Of a DNA stretch of 63,142 nucleotides, positions 28,763 to 38,867 are shown one piece after another. The stretch spans positions 1 through 63,142 of the forward strand of contig JAILFK010000069.1 in NCBI GenBank assembly GCA_024697595.1. Reading direction: 5' to 3'. The notes beneath the pieces are model-generated. The model saw only the letters and a program-made list of their open reading frames with translations. It did not search any database and was not told where the DNA came from. How positions within the stretch are numbered: position 1 is the first letter of the stretch; each line of letters opens with the position of its first letter. Made by a program: the position numbers and the translations under genes. Origin of the DNA: Lachnospiraceae bacterium (GTDB taxonomy: Bacteria; Bacillota; Clostridia; Lachnospirales; Lachnospiraceae).

Positions 28763-29008
28763 TTATGCCTCGCACAATTTCATGCGAATTTCTTTGGTAA
28801 TAATGTCCGTGTAGCTAAAAGAAAGAAGCTGCGCAGGTCTTTCCTCTGTATCTTCTGTCAAAATAGTAAATACACTTGGATATGCCTCCTGGATTACACC
28901 CTCTTGGATGTCGATCTTATTACGACCTTTGTCCAGCTGAATAACCACCTTGCTGCCACACTGTTGTTGTACTGATGCACGTACCTTATTTACTTCTGAA
29001 TGTTCCAT
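28763..29008 (-). CDS. veg: Veg family protein
   Basis: Veg is a small conserved Firmicute protein, reported in Bacillus to influence biofilm matrix gene expression. The start is the ATG at 29008 with GGAGGT nine bases upstream; the in-frame TTG at 29014 is too close to that site. The 81-residue product shows the family pattern: an N-terminal helix (EVNKVRASVQQQCGSKVV), the small beta core with DKGRNKIDIQEGVI, YPSVFTI, and the late SFSYTDI. It has its own strong promoter and terminator, so it is monocistronic. Confidence 0.93.
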   Translation of the reverse strand: MEHSEVNKVRASVQQQCGSKVVIQLDKGRNKIDIQEGVIQEAYPSVFTILTEDTEERPAQLLSFSYTDIITKEIRMKLCEA

Positions 29009-29056
29009 GAACAATATACCTCCTAGTGCTGCCGGTCGCGCCGACGCATCTTAGGT

Positions 29057-29085
29057 AGTATACCATAAACACAATTTTTACACAA
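29057..29085 (-). promoter_or_regulatory. Strong sigma-A promoter of veg
   Basis: TTGTGT (29080-29085), a 17-base spacer, then TATACT (29057-29062) with an extended TG. The 5' leader has a short GC-rich hairpin (GTCG GCG CGAC) before the AGGAGG site. veg promoters are strong in other Firmicutes. Confidence 0.75.
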
Positions 29086-29129
29086 GTTCCATATTATGTA
29101 TCGAAAATCTACTATTATTTATCTAAAAA

Positions 29130-29852
29130 TTACTCTTTAGAATCCTCTTCTAGCATTGTGACAATAGCCTCTCGCACCTGAGCCCCAACCTTTTTACTAT
29201 CAACTATATCGTCAGGCATAATAGGCTTGCCAAAATGCATTGTCACGTCACAGGCTTTGATAAAAGGTACATGTTTCTCAAAAATATTTTCCGTACCAGA
29301 TATAGCCACCGGAATAATCGGGCATTTTGTCTTGGTTGCAATCTTAAATGTTCCTTCCTTGAACTCTCCCACTGAACCATCCTTCGATCTTGTACCCTCA
29401 GGAAATACAAAAACTGACACTCCTGATTTAATATTATCAATCGCCGAAATAACCACTCTAAGTCCGTCTCTTGGATTTTTTCTATCCAAGAAAAGACAAT
29501 GAATAAACTCCATCCACATTGGAAGAATCGGAACTTTTTTCAAATTATCCTTGGCAATATATCCCGTTACGCCCTTGGTGTATTTAAAAGATAAAATCAC
29601 ATCAAATATAGATCTATGATTTCCTATATAGGCAACCGGCACATCCTCCGGTATATTTTCTAATCCAATGGCATTTACCCTAGCTCCACTTATAGCTGCC
29701 ACACAGTTAAATCCCCATCTGACAATTTTAGTAGCCACGGCCTCTGCCTTTTGCTTATTTTTCTTTCTATATAATGTCAAAATTCCAAGCACTGGCAATC
29801 CCACCACCAAATATAAAACAACATATATTAGCGCCAACAGTGTTCTAATCAT
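29130..29852 (-). CDS. plsC: 1-acyl-sn-glycerol-3-phosphate acyltransferase
   Basis: PlsC adds the second acyl chain to lysophosphatidic acid in phospholipid synthesis. The start is the ATG at 29852 with GGAGG six bases upstream (the longer frame begins at a GTG). The 240 residues have an N-terminal membrane segment (about 3-25), the catalytic NHRSIFD box (HX4D), a middle WMEFIHCLFLDR segment, and the FPEGTRSKDG glycerol-phosphate-binding motif, then VPVAISG. It has its own promoter. Other acyltransferases share these motifs, but the length and motif set fit PlsC. Confidence 0.92.
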   Translation of the reverse strand: MIRTLLALIYVVLYLVVGLPVLGILTLYRKKNKQKAEAVATKIVRWGFNCVAAISGARVNAIGLENIPEDVPVAYIGNHRSIFDVILSFKYTKGVTGYIAKDNLKKVPILPMWMEFIHCLFLDRKNPRDGLRVVISAIDNIKSGVSVFVFPEGTRSKDGSVGEFKEGTFKIATKTKCPIIPVAISGTENIFEKHVPFIKACDVTMHFGKPIMPDDIVDSKKVGAQVREAIVTMLEEDSKE

Positions 29853-29911
29853 TTTAATCCTCCACACTTTTCAACGTATCCTGAAAAGTATTTTTATATT
29901 TAATCTAACTA

Positions 29912-29941
29912 ATTATAAACTATATCATTTACTTTTTCCAA
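29912..29941 (-). promoter_or_regulatory. Promoter of plsC
   Basis: TTGGAA (29936-29941) and TATAAT (29912-29917) separated by 18 bases, about 60 bases upstream of the plsC start. Confidence 0.6.
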
Positions 29942-29962
29942 AAAAAATGCTACTTTCATTTC

Positions 29963-30274
29963 ATGAATAAAAGAAGCAATAATCCCAAAGAAGATTTAAC
30001 ACAACCAAATAACTCCGGCAGCGACAGCAATAAGGTGGCAATATTTTTAGCCTCCATCCCAGACAAGATATATACCTTTTCATATTCTCTATCAATAATA
30101 GCAATTATTCTTTCGCAATATATATCTTATAAAAACGGTACAGGTCTGTTCTATATGATAAACCAGCCATTATTATTTGTCGGCCAAATCATACTCCTAA
30201 TTCTCGGAGCCATCATCCTTGGATTGATAACAACCTTAATTCTTGGTTTTATATGGAAAATGTTCAAAAAATAA
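29963..30274 (+). CDS. Small two-helix membrane protein of unknown function
   Basis: The 103 residues start with a polar Asn/Ser-rich segment (about 1-30), then one hydrophobic helix (about 38-55) and a second long one (about 70-98), ending WKMFKK. Composition looks protein-like and the stop is followed at once by a terminator stem. No Shine-Dalgarno site is visible before the ATG and no clear plus-strand promoter is seen, which lowers confidence. I recognise no family. Confidence 0.55.
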   Translation: MNKRSNNPKEDLTQPNNSGSDSNKVAIFLASIPDKIYTFSYSLSIIAIILSQYISYKNGTGLFYMINQPLLFVGQIILLILGAIILGLITTLILGFIWKMFKK

Positions 30275-30340
30275 CCCCTTTGCCAAGCCCACATGTATCC
30301 ACGCTTTCAGATACATGTCAGCTACATGCAAAAGGGTTTT
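30273..30340. terminator. Bidirectional terminator between the small membrane protein gene and pgi
   Basis: AACCCCTTTGC (30273-30283) pairs with GCAAAAGGGTT (30328-30338), followed by further T. Inside it ACATGTATC and GATACATGT form a second perfect stem. It lies between convergent genes. Confidence 0.7.
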
Positions 30341-30346
30341 ATTTGA

Positions 30347-31930
30347 TTAAATATTTAATAAATCACTATACATTTTCAAAGCGCCCTCTGTCTCGTGCGC
30401 CAAAACTTTTTTAGCCAAAACTTTACCAAGCTGAACTCCCTCTTGATCAAAGCTATTGATATTCCAAACAAAGCCTTGGAACATAACCTTGTTCTCGAAA
30501 TGTGCAAGCAAAGCTCCGAGAGCTTCCGGAGTTAACTCTTCACCTATTATAATAGAAGAAGGACGTCCTCCCTCGAACTTTTTATTCTTGTTTTCATCAT
30601 CTTTTCCACAGGCAAATGCCACAATCTGAGCAGCCACGTTGGCACATAATTTCTGCTGACTTGTGCTCTCCTGAATCACAACATCATTTCCAATTTGAGA
30701 ATTTTTAAACCCTATAAATTGTAATGGAATAATATCTGTACCCTGGTGAAGTAACTGATAGAAAGAATGCTGACCATTAGTTCCTGGCTCACCAAAAATA
30801 ACCGGACCAGTCTTGTAATCAATATCCTCACCAAATCTATTTACCTGCTTACCGTTTGACTCCATATCAAGCTGCTGAAGATGAGCAGGGAATCTGCTTA
30901 AAGCCTGAGAATAAGGAAGAACCGCAGTACTCTCATATCCCTTAACATTTCTCTCGTAAACTCCAATAAGAGCATCAAGCATTGCAGGGTTTTCTGTAAT
31001 CACTGCATTAGCAGATAATTTATCTTCCTCTGCTGCTCCATTTAAAAATCTAGCAAAAATCTCTGGGCCAAAGGCAAGAGATAAAACTGCTCCGCCTACT
31101 GCTGATGTGGATGAATATCTACCTCCAATATAATCATCCATATAAAATGCATCTAAATAATCATCACTTTTAGCTAAAGGTGATGTCTCACTAGTAACTG
31201 CAATCATATGCTTTGATGCATCCAATCCAGCCTTTGCCAACGCATCCTTTACAAAAGACTCATTAGTTAATGTCTCCAATGTAGTTCCTGATTTAGAAAC
31301 CAAGATGAAAATAGAATGTGCCACATCCACTTTATTTAAAACAGCTGATGCATCATCCGGATCAACATTGCTGATGAATTCGGCATTCATTTTAAATGAA
31401 TTGTTCACTTTGGCCCAATTCTCCAAAGCGAGATACATGGCACGCGGTCCCAAATCACTTCCACCGATACCAATCTGCACAACAGTTGTAAATTTTTCCC
31501 CCGCCTCGTTTACGATTTCACCAGCGTGAACCTTGTTGGCAAAATCAGCAATTCTATTTTGCTGCGCCAAGTAGAACTCTCTCTTGTTTACACCGTCAGC
31601 TACAACATCCTTGCCAAGTTGACCGCGAGTAAGTTGATGAAGAACCATTCTCTTCTCACCAGTGTTGATTACTTCACCCTCGTAGAGGGCTTTATATTTT
31701 TCAACCAACTCCGCTTCGTTTGCCAACTCGCCCAGAGCAGCTATAACTTCATCATCCACTTCTTTTGCAGCATAGTTATAATTTAAACCTGCTGCCATTT
31801 TTACAGAATATTTATTAACTCGTGCAGCGCCACTTTCTCCTGACATAGACTTTGCCAAGTCAAAATTGCCTCCAAGAGTTTTAACCCTATTATAAGAAAC
31901 CAATTTGTCTAGATTATTCCAATTTGTCAT
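30347..31930 (-). CDS. pgi: Glucose-6-phosphate isomerase
   Basis: Pgi interconverts glucose-6-phosphate and fructose-6-phosphate in the cytosol. The 527 residues contain the phosphosugar-binding motifs: VQIGIGGSDLGPRAM (near 152), SKSGTTLETLTN, the VGGRYSSTSAVG signature, GEPGTNGQHSFYQLLHQG (catalytic Glu/His) and the late NSFDQEGVQLGK with the catalytic Lys. It is longer than the about 450-residue Bacillus type and closer to the longer class. GGAGGAA lies upstream of the ATG. Confidence 0.97.
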   Translation of the reverse strand: MTNWNNLDKLVSYNRVKTLGGNFDLAKSMSGESGAARVNKYSVKMAAGLNYNYAAKEVDDEVIAALGELANEAELVEKYKALYEGEVINTGEKRMVLHQLTRGQLGKDVVADGVNKREFYLAQQNRIADFANKVHAGEIVNEAGEKFTTVVQIGIGGSDLGPRAMYLALENWAKVNNSFKMNAEFISNVDPDDASAVLNKVDVAHSIFILVSKSGTTLETLTNESFVKDALAKAGLDASKHMIAVTSETSPLAKSDDYLDAFYMDDYIGGRYSSTSAVGGAVLSLAFGPEIFARFLNGAAEEDKLSANAVITENPAMLDALIGVYERNVKGYESTAVLPYSQALSRFPAHLQQLDMESNGKQVNRFGEDIDYKTGPVIFGEPGTNGQHSFYQLLHQGTDIIPLQFIGFKNSQIGNDVVIQESTSQQKLCANVAAQIVAFACGKDDENKNKKFEGGRPSSIIIGEELTPEALGALLAHFENKVMFQGFVWNINSFDQEGVQLGKVLAKKVLAHETEGALKMYSDLLNI

Positions 31931-31997
31931 TTGTTAAATTCCTCCTATTCGCCTTTTCTATCCACCGCTACGATTATACTCGTTGAATTATCCATTT

Positions 31998-33911
31998 TCA
32001 ATCGTTATATTCAAGAAATTCCTCTAAGTCTTCAATCGGAATAGGCCTTGAATATTTAAATCCCTGTAAATAATCTGCGCCGCACTCGTCACATAGCATC
32101 TCATGCTCTTCATTTTCCACACCCTCAAATAGAATTTTGTAATTTAACCCCTTGAGAGATTGAGAAAAATGTTTCATTGTATAGCGTGCTCTATCATCTT
32201 CCACTGAATACAGTAGTAGGGATCTGTCAAACTTAACCACATCCATACCTAGTTTCATAACTCTATCAAAATTAGAATATCCCGTTCCGAAATCATCTAA
32301 ATAAAATTTGATACCGTGCCTTCTAAGTTCATTGATTCGATCTCGAACCATCTCGTAATCACTATCATTTTGAGTCTCTGTCAATTCTATCGCCAGCTTC
32401 TCTACAGAAATATTATTTTGCTTTATTATATCCACAACCTCGCTGCAAAATTGAGGATCTCGAAGTTCCTCTACCGCAAAATTCACCGACACTCTCTCTA
32501 TTTCAAATCCATCCTCCATGATTTGATGGATAGCAGCACACGTCTTATTTAAAATGATCTTGCTCAAGCCATGAATAACCATTCTTCTCTCTGCAATAGG
32601 AATAAACACATCTGGGTAAATCATGCCATATTCATCTAACTCTATTCTCATCAGCGCTTCCGCCGTATCAAAAACATCTTGCTTTACATTTTTTACAGGC
32701 TGACAATATACCTTCACTCTATTGTCATTCAAATCACCCTTCTCATAAATATCTTGCAATTGTTCTCCAATATATTCCATTTTGGAGTATCTATATATCT
32801 CATCCTCTGTGGATATTCTTGAGGTGTTGTAATCCATTTTCATCAGGGCAAAGGAAACTAAATCCTTCATCTGTTCAACGCCCTTTATAAAATCAATATT
32901 CTGCAAAGCCAGCATTTTATAATCCAGCATGTATGCCCTGTAATGAACCGGCAACTCCTCCTGAATCAATGTGTAAATATTTTCCCTCATACTCTCTATG
33001 CTGTCTTTTTGACTCAAAGCTAATACATAAACCCCTTTTTCCAGATTAAAAAGCATAGCTTTCCTAAAATGGGTCTGCCAGGTAGTAAACAGCACTCTCC
33101 CCAGCCCCTCAGGAAGTTCTTTCATTCCCTCTAGTTTTATCTCCAATATTATATAGTCAACAGATAATTTTCTCCTGTTAACATGCTCTATAAAACTGGC
33201 AAATGCAACCTGATCCATTGACCCCGTAAGCAAATCAAAAGGTTTTGAATGAACCAAAATCAATATCGTTATAATAGGTACAACAAATGTAAATGTGGTA
33301 TAGGTATTTGAATCCTGAGTATTTTCAAGGATCATAACCAGGGCCATAATTGCCTCCATTGCAATAAATGTAACCCTAAGCTGACGTATTAACCTTTTTC
33401 TGTAGGCTAACAACATATATGCCATTGCCAACATACAGAATATATAAGTCACCGTAAACGGTTTTATGTATGTACTGTCGTACCAGAGCCCGTTTTCTTC
33501 ATAAAATCCCACTTTTGTAATCGGGCTCAATATATCAGCAAAAATTCCCAAATTAACAACTGCACCCACAACATTTATAAGCATCTTATATTTATTCTCT
33601 GGAAAGCCCACCAATCGCGTCAAATACATGGTAAATAAATACAACGCCCACAACAAAAAAGCATGATAAATATCCCTATATAAATATAGCAACACTGTTA
33701 ATTGTGGTGTGTATGTGATAACAAGGGCAAATGCAATATTTGCCAACGCAGCCACCATAACCAATCGTATGGCTTTTGCAACTTGCTTAAAATCATTTTC
33801 AGTTGTAAAAAATAATGCCTGCCTGATAATAACCAATAACACAAAACAAGTAATTACCGCAGCGACATCGCCAGCATATGAATATGTGCCTATCAAATCC
33901 TCTATATTCAT
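31998..33911 (-). CDS. Membrane-bound EAL-domain cyclic-di-GMP phosphodiesterase with degenerate GGDEF
   Basis: The 637 residues begin with about seven hydrophobic helices (about 15-230), probably a sensor region. Next is a GGDEF-like fold with no GGDEF motif (about 240-375), so no cyclase activity is expected. The C-terminal EAL domain (about 390-637) appears intact: AIELTETQ carries the metal Glu (ELT in place of EAL), with SVNFAVEELRD, FYLDDFGTGYSN, VVKFDRSLL and FEGVENEEH all in place. It should hydrolyse cyclic di-GMP to pGpG. AAAGGGG precedes the ATG. Confidence 0.9.
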   Translation of the reverse strand: MNIEDLIGTYSYAGDVAAVITCFVLLVIIRQALFFTTENDFKQVAKAIRLVMVAALANIAFALVITYTPQLTVLLYLYRDIYHAFLLWALYLFTMYLTRLVGFPENKYKMLINVVGAVVNLGIFADILSPITKVGFYEENGLWYDSTYIKPFTVTYIFCMLAMAYMLLAYRKRLIRQLRVTFIAMEAIMALVMILENTQDSNTYTTFTFVVPIITILILVHSKPFDLLTGSMDQVAFASFIEHVNRRKLSVDYIILEIKLEGMKELPEGLGRVLFTTWQTHFRKAMLFNLEKGVYVLALSQKDSIESMRENIYTLIQEELPVHYRAYMLDYKMLALQNIDFIKGVEQMKDLVSFALMKMDYNTSRISTEDEIYRYSKMEYIGEQLQDIYEKGDLNDNRVKVYCQPVKNVKQDVFDTAEALMRIELDEYGMIYPDVFIPIAERRMVIHGLSKIILNKTCAAIHQIMEDGFEIERVSVNFAVEELRDPQFCSEVVDIIKQNNISVEKLAIELTETQNDSDYEMVRDRINELRRHGIKFYLDDFGTGYSNFDRVMKLGMDVVKFDRSLLLYSVEDDRARYTMKHFSQSLKGLNYKILFEGVENEEHEMLCDECGADYLQGFKYSRPIPIEDLEEFLEYND

Positions 33912-34262
33912 ACTGTAAAGCCCCTTTCAAAAGTCGCAATCTCATAAGTTTCTATCGTCTCATTATATAAAGTATTGAAAAAACTTTAACAATTTCAGTA
34001 TATCACATCTGCACTTAGTTTAATCTATATTTTTTAGTTTACACAAGATTTACCTAACACATATAGAATCATCCCACGGAACTATGTTTATGTAAAATTT
34101 TGGTTCCTTTTCTTGTACAATTTATACAAAATGGCTGAAATGTATAATCGTATTCTACAGAATTTTTTTATTGTATATTTTAAACAAGACTAGATTTTCA
34201 TATACTGACAGGTGTTAAATGAGATGAAAATGTAAATTTATGCGAAAACAGGAGGAAGTAAT
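33912..34262. other. Intergenic control region between the EAL gene and the radical SAM gene
   Basis: This 351-base divergent spacer is very AT-rich and has no ORF. It holds a candidate minus-strand promoter (TTGTTA at 33987-33992 and TATAAT at 33962-33967, 19-base spacer). For the plus gene there are loose candidates: TATAAT at 34143-34148 and TATACT at 34201-34206, neither with a good -35. An imperfect operator-like repeat TTGTA-N7-TACAA lies at 34113-34129. Confidence 0.5.
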
Positions 34263-35798
34263 ATGGCTTCTATGATCGAAAAAACAAAACACGCAGCTGA
34301 AAGAAAAGTTTTTGAGAAACTAATCAATGGACTCGTTGGAAAACTTCAAGGTGCTGATAGTGACGAAGAACGAACAAAAATTTATTTGCAACTTATTGAT
34401 ATGGCAGAGAAATTCTGGGGCTCATCACCAGATGGAACTTCAAAATTTGACTTTGTAAGAGAATATGTAAAAAACCCAGAGAATCGTTGGGTTAAATTTA
34501 TAAATAAAGTATTGGATGAGACAAATCCACAGTACGCTAAGAAATTCTTATTAAATTTAGGATATGAAGCTTTCTTTAAAGGAACAAAACTTATCCGTGA
34601 AAACAGAAAGAAATACGATTGCAACATTCCTTGGTTAATCCTTTTTGACCCTACAGATGCTTGTAACATGCACTGCGTAGGATGTTGGTCAGGAACATAT
34701 GGACATAAAAACAACATGTCTTATGAGCATATGGACAAGATCGTTACACAAGGTAAGGAATTAGGAACATACTTATATATGATGACCGGTGGCGAGCCAC
34801 TTGTAAGAAAGAAAGATATTTTACGTCTTGCTGAGGAACACAATGATTGTATGTTTGCTATCTTTGATAACTCTACACTTATTGATGAAGAGCTCTGCGA
34901 GAAGGTAGTTGAATTAGGTAATATTACATTTATGCTTTCAATCGAAGGTTCTCCAGATACCAACGACGCTCGTCGTGGCGAGGGACATTATGATGCAGTT
35001 ATGCACGCTATGGACCTTCTCAAGAAGTATGGTATCGTTTATGGAACTTCAATCTGCTACACAAGACAGAATATCGAAGCTGTTACAGATGAGAAGTTTA
35101 TCAGATTTATCGCTGACAAGGGAGCAAGATTCGGATTCTACTTCCACTATATGCCAGTAGGACAGAATGCTGTACCTGAGCTTATGCCTACAGTTGAGCA
35201 GAGAGAAAAGATCATCGAGAAAATCCGTTGGGTCCGCACAGGAGACAACGATATCGGATTCTTCCCTATGGATTTCCAGAACGACGGAGAATTCGTTGGT
35301 GGATGTATCGCCGGTGGACGTAACTACTTCCATATCAATGCTCAAGGTGATGCAGAGCCATGTGTATTTATTCACTTCTCAAATACAAACATCCGTGACA
35401 ACTCAATTCTTGAGATGTTACAGAGCCCACTTTTCAAGGCATATCACGAAGGACAGCCATTTAACAGAAATCACCTTCGCCCATGCCCAATGCTTGAGAA
35501 TCCTCAATTACTTAGAGAGATTGTTGAAAAGACAGGCGCTCATGGAACAAACGCAGAGAGTGACGAATCAGTTGAACATCTATGCGGTAAGTGTGATAAC
35601 TACTCTGCTGAGTGGGGTCCAGTTGCTGATAGAATCTGGGCAAACCAGAAGCATCTTAAGGCAGGTTACCAGAACTACACTATTGAAAAAGTTGAAAACC
35701 CAGAGCTTGCTGCATTTGAACATTCAGATGGAACTGTTGGTTTAAGACCAGAAGATTTAGAGTTTAAGTATGGCAAGGTAGCTAAGAAAAACGCTTAA
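34263..35798 (+). CDS. Radical SAM protein with extra C-terminal cysteine clusters
   Basis: Radical SAM enzymes use a [4Fe-4S] cluster to cleave SAM and start radical chemistry. The 511-residue protein has an about 120-residue helical N-terminal region, then the cluster motif CNMHCVGC (near residue 138, CxxxCxxC) and the SAM-binding TGGEPL. The C-terminal third holds extra Cys in GGCIAGG, EPCVF, RPCPM and HLCGKCDNY, the pattern of SPASM-like auxiliary clusters. SPASM proteins often modify peptides or protein side chains, but no peptide gene is next to it, so the substrate is unknown. GGAGGAAG precedes the ATG. Transcribed alone. Confidence 0.85.
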   Translation: MASMIEKTKHAAERKVFEKLINGLVGKLQGADSDEERTKIYLQLIDMAEKFWGSSPDGTSKFDFVREYVKNPENRWVKFINKVLDETNPQYAKKFLLNLGYEAFFKGTKLIRENRKKYDCNIPWLILFDPTDACNMHCVGCWSGTYGHKNNMSYEHMDKIVTQGKELGTYLYMMTGGEPLVRKKDILRLAEEHNDCMFAIFDNSTLIDEELCEKVVELGNITFMLSIEGSPDTNDARRGEGHYDAVMHAMDLLKKYGIVYGTSICYTRQNIEAVTDEKFIRFIADKGARFGFYFHYMPVGQNAVPELMPTVEQREKIIEKIRWVRTGDNDIGFFPMDFQNDGEFVGGCIAGGRNYFHINAQGDAEPCVFIHFSNTNIRDNSILEMLQSPLFKAYHEGQPFNRNHLRPCPMLENPQLLREIVEKTGAHGTNAESDESVEHLCGKCDNYSAEWGPVADRIWANQKHLKAGYQNYTIEKVENPELAAFEHSDGTVGLRPEDLEFKYGKVAKKNA

Positions 35799-35851
35799 AT
35801 CAAAATCAGGTTATAATAATTTTAAATATATATAACAGCCCAACCCAAAAT

Positions 35852-35887
35852 AAAAACCAACCAATAAAAAATTGGTTGGTTTTTTTG
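35852..35887. terminator. Bidirectional terminator between the radical SAM gene and spoVG
   Basis: AAAAACCAACCAAT (35852-35865) and ATTGGTTGGTTTTT (35871-35884) form a perfect 14-pair stem with a five-base loop, with T-runs on both strands. Confidence 0.9.
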
Positions 35888-35930
35888 TGCCATTTTTATT
35901 GACGTATATATGAATTATGAATTGTATATT

Positions 35931-36203
35931 CTATTGACCATCTTCTTCATTTACCTGCTTTTCAAAGGCTTCTAAAATCATATTCTGTAATCGCTCTCTA
36001 GTTTCAGATTTTATCGGATGCGCAATATCCTTATATTCACCTTCTGCAGTTTTTCGACTAGGCATCGCAATGAACATGCCCTTTTCTCCTTCAATAACTT
36101 TAATATCATGTACTACAAACTCACCGTCAATAGTGACAGATACAACTGCCTTCATTTTTCCTTCTTTGTCAATTCTTCGTATACGAATGTCTGTAATTTG
36201 CAT
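35931..36203 (-). CDS. spoVG: Septation regulator SpoVG
   Basis: SpoVG is a small site-specific DNA/RNA-binding regulator. The 90-residue product matches along its length: [11 protein letters not shown], the beta core [28 protein letters not shown] and the [12 protein letters not shown] helix. It lies 12 bases after glgD with a GGGGGA ribosome site, giving a glgC-glgD-spoVG order that I recall from other Lachnospiraceae. Its presence does not prove sporulation. Confidence 0.96.
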   Translation of the reverse strand: MQITDIRIRRIDKEGKMKAVVSVTIDGEFVVHDIKVIEGEKGMFIAMPSRKTAEGEYKDIAHPIKSETRERLQNMILEAFEKQVNEEDGQ

Positions 36204-36215
36204 AATTCAGTCCCC

Positions 36216-37358
36216 CTAAGATTTATTGTCGTTTATAATTTGCTCAAATCTGTCTCGTCTTTCGGCGATGACCTTTATCTTGCCATTTTCGCCGACATAA
36301 CGACTGCCATTTACCAACGTCTCGCCGCTATCTATAATACAATTTTCTATATATACATCATCACCTATATATGTACTATTTAGTATTATTGAATTCTTTA
36401 TCACACAGTTGGTACCCACAAACACCTTCTCAAACAATAAAGAATCTTCAACTTTTCCATTTATAATACATCCGCTCGCCACCAAACTATTTTTCACATC
36501 GGCACCATTGTTGTATTTAGCCGGCGGCAAATCGTGTGATTTCGAATATATCGGCGGATCTTCCTTAAAGAAGAATTCTCTTACATCCTTCTTCAAAAAA
36601 TCCATATTCGTTCTATAATAACCCTCTAAACTAGCTATATTACTCCAATAACCTGGAATCATATACCCCGCAATCCTTTTAGAGCCAGTCATTCTCATAA
36701 ATACATCTGTAACAAAATTATATCTGCCTTCTTCGTTACATTGCTCCAACAGTTCAATCAAGACTCGTCTGCGAAGAATATAAACTCCTGCAGATACTAT
36801 ATCTGATTTTGGTTCTAGCGGTTTTTCCTCAAACTCAGCCACCAAACCATCTTTGTCCATCTGAACCACACCGTATCTCGAACCAACATCCCACTCAGGA
36901 AGTTTAGCGCAGGCTATTGTCACATCCGCCTGTTTTGCAATGTGATAATCCAGCATATCATTGAAATCCATTTTATATACACAATCACCACTTGCAATAA
37001 TCACGTAAGGCTCATGTCTACTTTTTAAAAACTCAACGTTTTGCCACATAGCATCGGCTGTACCTCTGTACCACCAACTATTATCCGGTGTGATGGTAGG
37101 TGTAAATAAAAACAAACCGCCATGTTTTCTACCAAAATTCCACCATTTAGAAGAATTAAGATGAGTATTCAAGGATAATGCATTGAACTGGCTCAGCACT
37201 GCTACCGTCTGAATATTTGAATTGGACATGTTACTCAGCACAAAATCTATACAACGATAACTACAACCAATCTCCATAGCCGGAACCGCTCTCTTTTCAG
37301 ATAAAGCCTGCATTCTCTTACTATCGCCACCTGCTAATACTATACCTATAGCCTTCAT
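36216..37358 (-). CDS. glgD: Glucose-1-phosphate adenylyltransferase regulatory subunit GlgD
   Basis: GlgD pairs with GlgC in Firmicute ADP-glucose pyrophosphorylases and raises its activity. The 380 residues have the nucleotidyltransferase start ([16 protein letters not shown]) and a C-terminal left-handed beta-helix with hexapeptide repeats, but the catalytic loop differs from GlgC (GDSKRM against GGQGSRL). Its ATG overlaps the glgC stop (ATGA), so the two are translationally coupled. Confidence 0.94.
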   Translation of the reverse strand: MKAIGIVLAGGDSKRMQALSEKRAVPAMEIGCSYRCIDFVLSNMSNSNIQTVAVLSQFNALSLNTHLNSSKWWNFGRKHGGLFLFTPTITPDNSWWYRGTADAMWQNVEFLKSRHEPYVIIASGDCVYKMDFNDMLDYHIAKQADVTIACAKLPEWDVGSRYGVVQMDKDGLVAEFEEKPLEPKSDIVSAGVYILRRRVLIELLEQCNEEGRYNFVTDVFMRMTGSKRIAGYMIPGYWSNIASLEGYYRTNMDFLKKDVREFFFKEDPPIYSKSHDLPPAKYNNGADVKNSLVASGCIINGKVEDSLLFEKVFVGTNCVIKNSIILNSTYIGDDVYIENCIIDSGETLVNGSRYVGENGKIKVIAERRDRFEQIINDNKS

Positions 37359-38629
37359 TCTACATCACCGCCCTTCACGATGAATCCACCACTAGGCAAT
37401 TCACCCTGTGGATAATCATCCTTTGTTGTCTCTCCTTTTATGGCTGTATTTTTACCAATTTTCACATCTGAAGGTATAACAGAATTAGCTCCAATTGTCG
37501 CCAAACCAAACGCATATATAGATGGATTCAATTCGCTGACTGCCTCCTCCATGCATCCCATTTCCACATTGTCGCCAATCACGCACCCCTCTGCTATAAT
37601 AGCTTTTTCTATATGACAATTGGCACCTATTTTAGTCCCCTCCATAATGATAGAATCATTAATGACAGTTCCTTTTCCAACATCGACACAAGAACCCACC
37701 ACACAATTCTTTAGAGAACCACATATTTGCGAACCAGCACCGATAATAGCCCTCTCTATATTGGAGTCAGGACATAAATACTGAGGTTCTATCGTACTTT
37801 GCTTGGTATATATCTTCCAAAACTCTTCATATAAATTAAATTCCGGAATCAAATCTATCAGTTCCATATTGGCTTCCCAATATGAACCAAGTGTACCAAC
37901 ATCCTTCCAATAATCATTAAACTCATATGCATAAAGTTGTTTGTTATTGTTAAAGCAATAAGGGATTATATGTTTTCCAAAATCACAATTGGATTGATCT
38001 TTCAATGCAAGCAATGCATTTTTCAACACTTCCCAACTGAATATATAGATACCCATAGAAGCCAAATTACTACTTGGATTTTCCGGTTTTTCCTCAAACT
38101 CTAGAATTTTTCTATTATCATCTGCAACAACTATTCCAAATCGACTAGCTTCTTCCATCGGAACAGGAATAGCAGCTATTGTCACATCTGCACCCTTTAG
38201 CTTGTGGAATTCTAACATAGATTCATAATCCATCTTGTAGATATGATCTCCAGACAAAATCAATACGTATTCTGGATTATAGCTCTCCATATACTTTAGA
38301 TTCTGATAGATTGCATTGGCTGTACCAGAATACCACTCACTATTATCGCTTCGCTCATATGGAGGCAATATTGTCACGCCGCCACTATTGCGATCCAAAT
38401 CCCATGGTATTCCTATACCAATATGACTGTTTAAAACTAATGGTTGATACTGTGTTAAAACCCCCACTGTATCAATACCTGAATTAATACAATTGCTCAA
38501 CGGAAAATCAATTATTCTATATTTTCCGCCGAAAGACACTGCTGGTTTTGCCACGTCAGATGTTAAAACTCCTAATCTACTGCCTTGTCCCCCAGCCAGT
38601 AGCATGGCAATCATTTCTTTATGCATCAT
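37355..38629 (-). CDS. glgC: Glucose-1-phosphate adenylyltransferase catalytic subunit GlgC
   Basis: GlgC makes ADP-glucose from glucose-1-phosphate and ATP, the committed step to glycogen. The start is the ATG at 38629 (MMHKEM) behind GAGGTGA; the longer frame to 38677 has no ribosome site. The 424-residue product has [16 protein letters not shown] with the catalytic Arg region, [18 protein letters not shown] and a C-terminal beta-helix (about 290-424). First gene of the glgC-glgD-spoVG operon. Confidence 0.96.
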   Translation of the reverse strand: MMHKEMIAMLLAGGQGSRLGVLTSDVAKPAVSFGGKYRIIDFPLSNCINSGIDTVGVLTQYQPLVLNSHIGIGIPWDLDRNSGGVTILPPYERSDNSEWYSGTANAIYQNLKYMESYNPEYVLILSGDHIYKMDYESMLEFHKLKGADVTIAAIPVPMEEASRFGIVVADDNRKILEFEEKPENPSSNLASMGIYIFSWEVLKNALLALKDQSNCDFGKHIIPYCFNNNKQLYAYEFNDYWKDVGTLGSYWEANMELIDLIPEFNLYEEFWKIYTKQSTIEPQYLCPDSNIERAIIGAGSQICGSLKNCVVGSCVDVGKGTVINDSIIMEGTKIGANCHIEKAIIAEGCVIGDNVEMGCMEEAVSELNPSIYAFGLATIGANSVIPSDVKIGKNTAIKGETTKDDYPQGELPSGGFIVKGGDVE

Positions 38630-38748
38630 AATCCCGTCACCTCTTTTTCTAGCTATACATTTACAAGTAAACCCCAATGAGAAAGACTAATTACGAAGAT
38701 AAAATCTCCCCACATACATTTTTCTTCTTCCCCATTTCTGATAAAAAA

Positions 38749-38778
38749 ATTATAACATACAAAAGTTTTGTTGTGCAA
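38749..38778 (-). promoter_or_regulatory. Promoter of the glgC operon
   Basis: TTGCAC (38773-38778), 18-base spacer, TATAAT (38749-38754) with an extended TG, about 120 bases before glgC. Confidence 0.6.
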
Positions 38779-38867
38779 CAAATTGGACATTTCTTCTTAA
38801 TTTTCAAAAAATTTTATATTGTGGTTTAAAATTACTAGATTTTAGACATCTAGCGTCCACGGAGTCC

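Noticed and set aside
35167-35745. 192-codon plus-strand frame inside the radical SAM gene
   Set aside because: Out-of-frame shadow of a clearly coding gene; no domain and no ribosome site.
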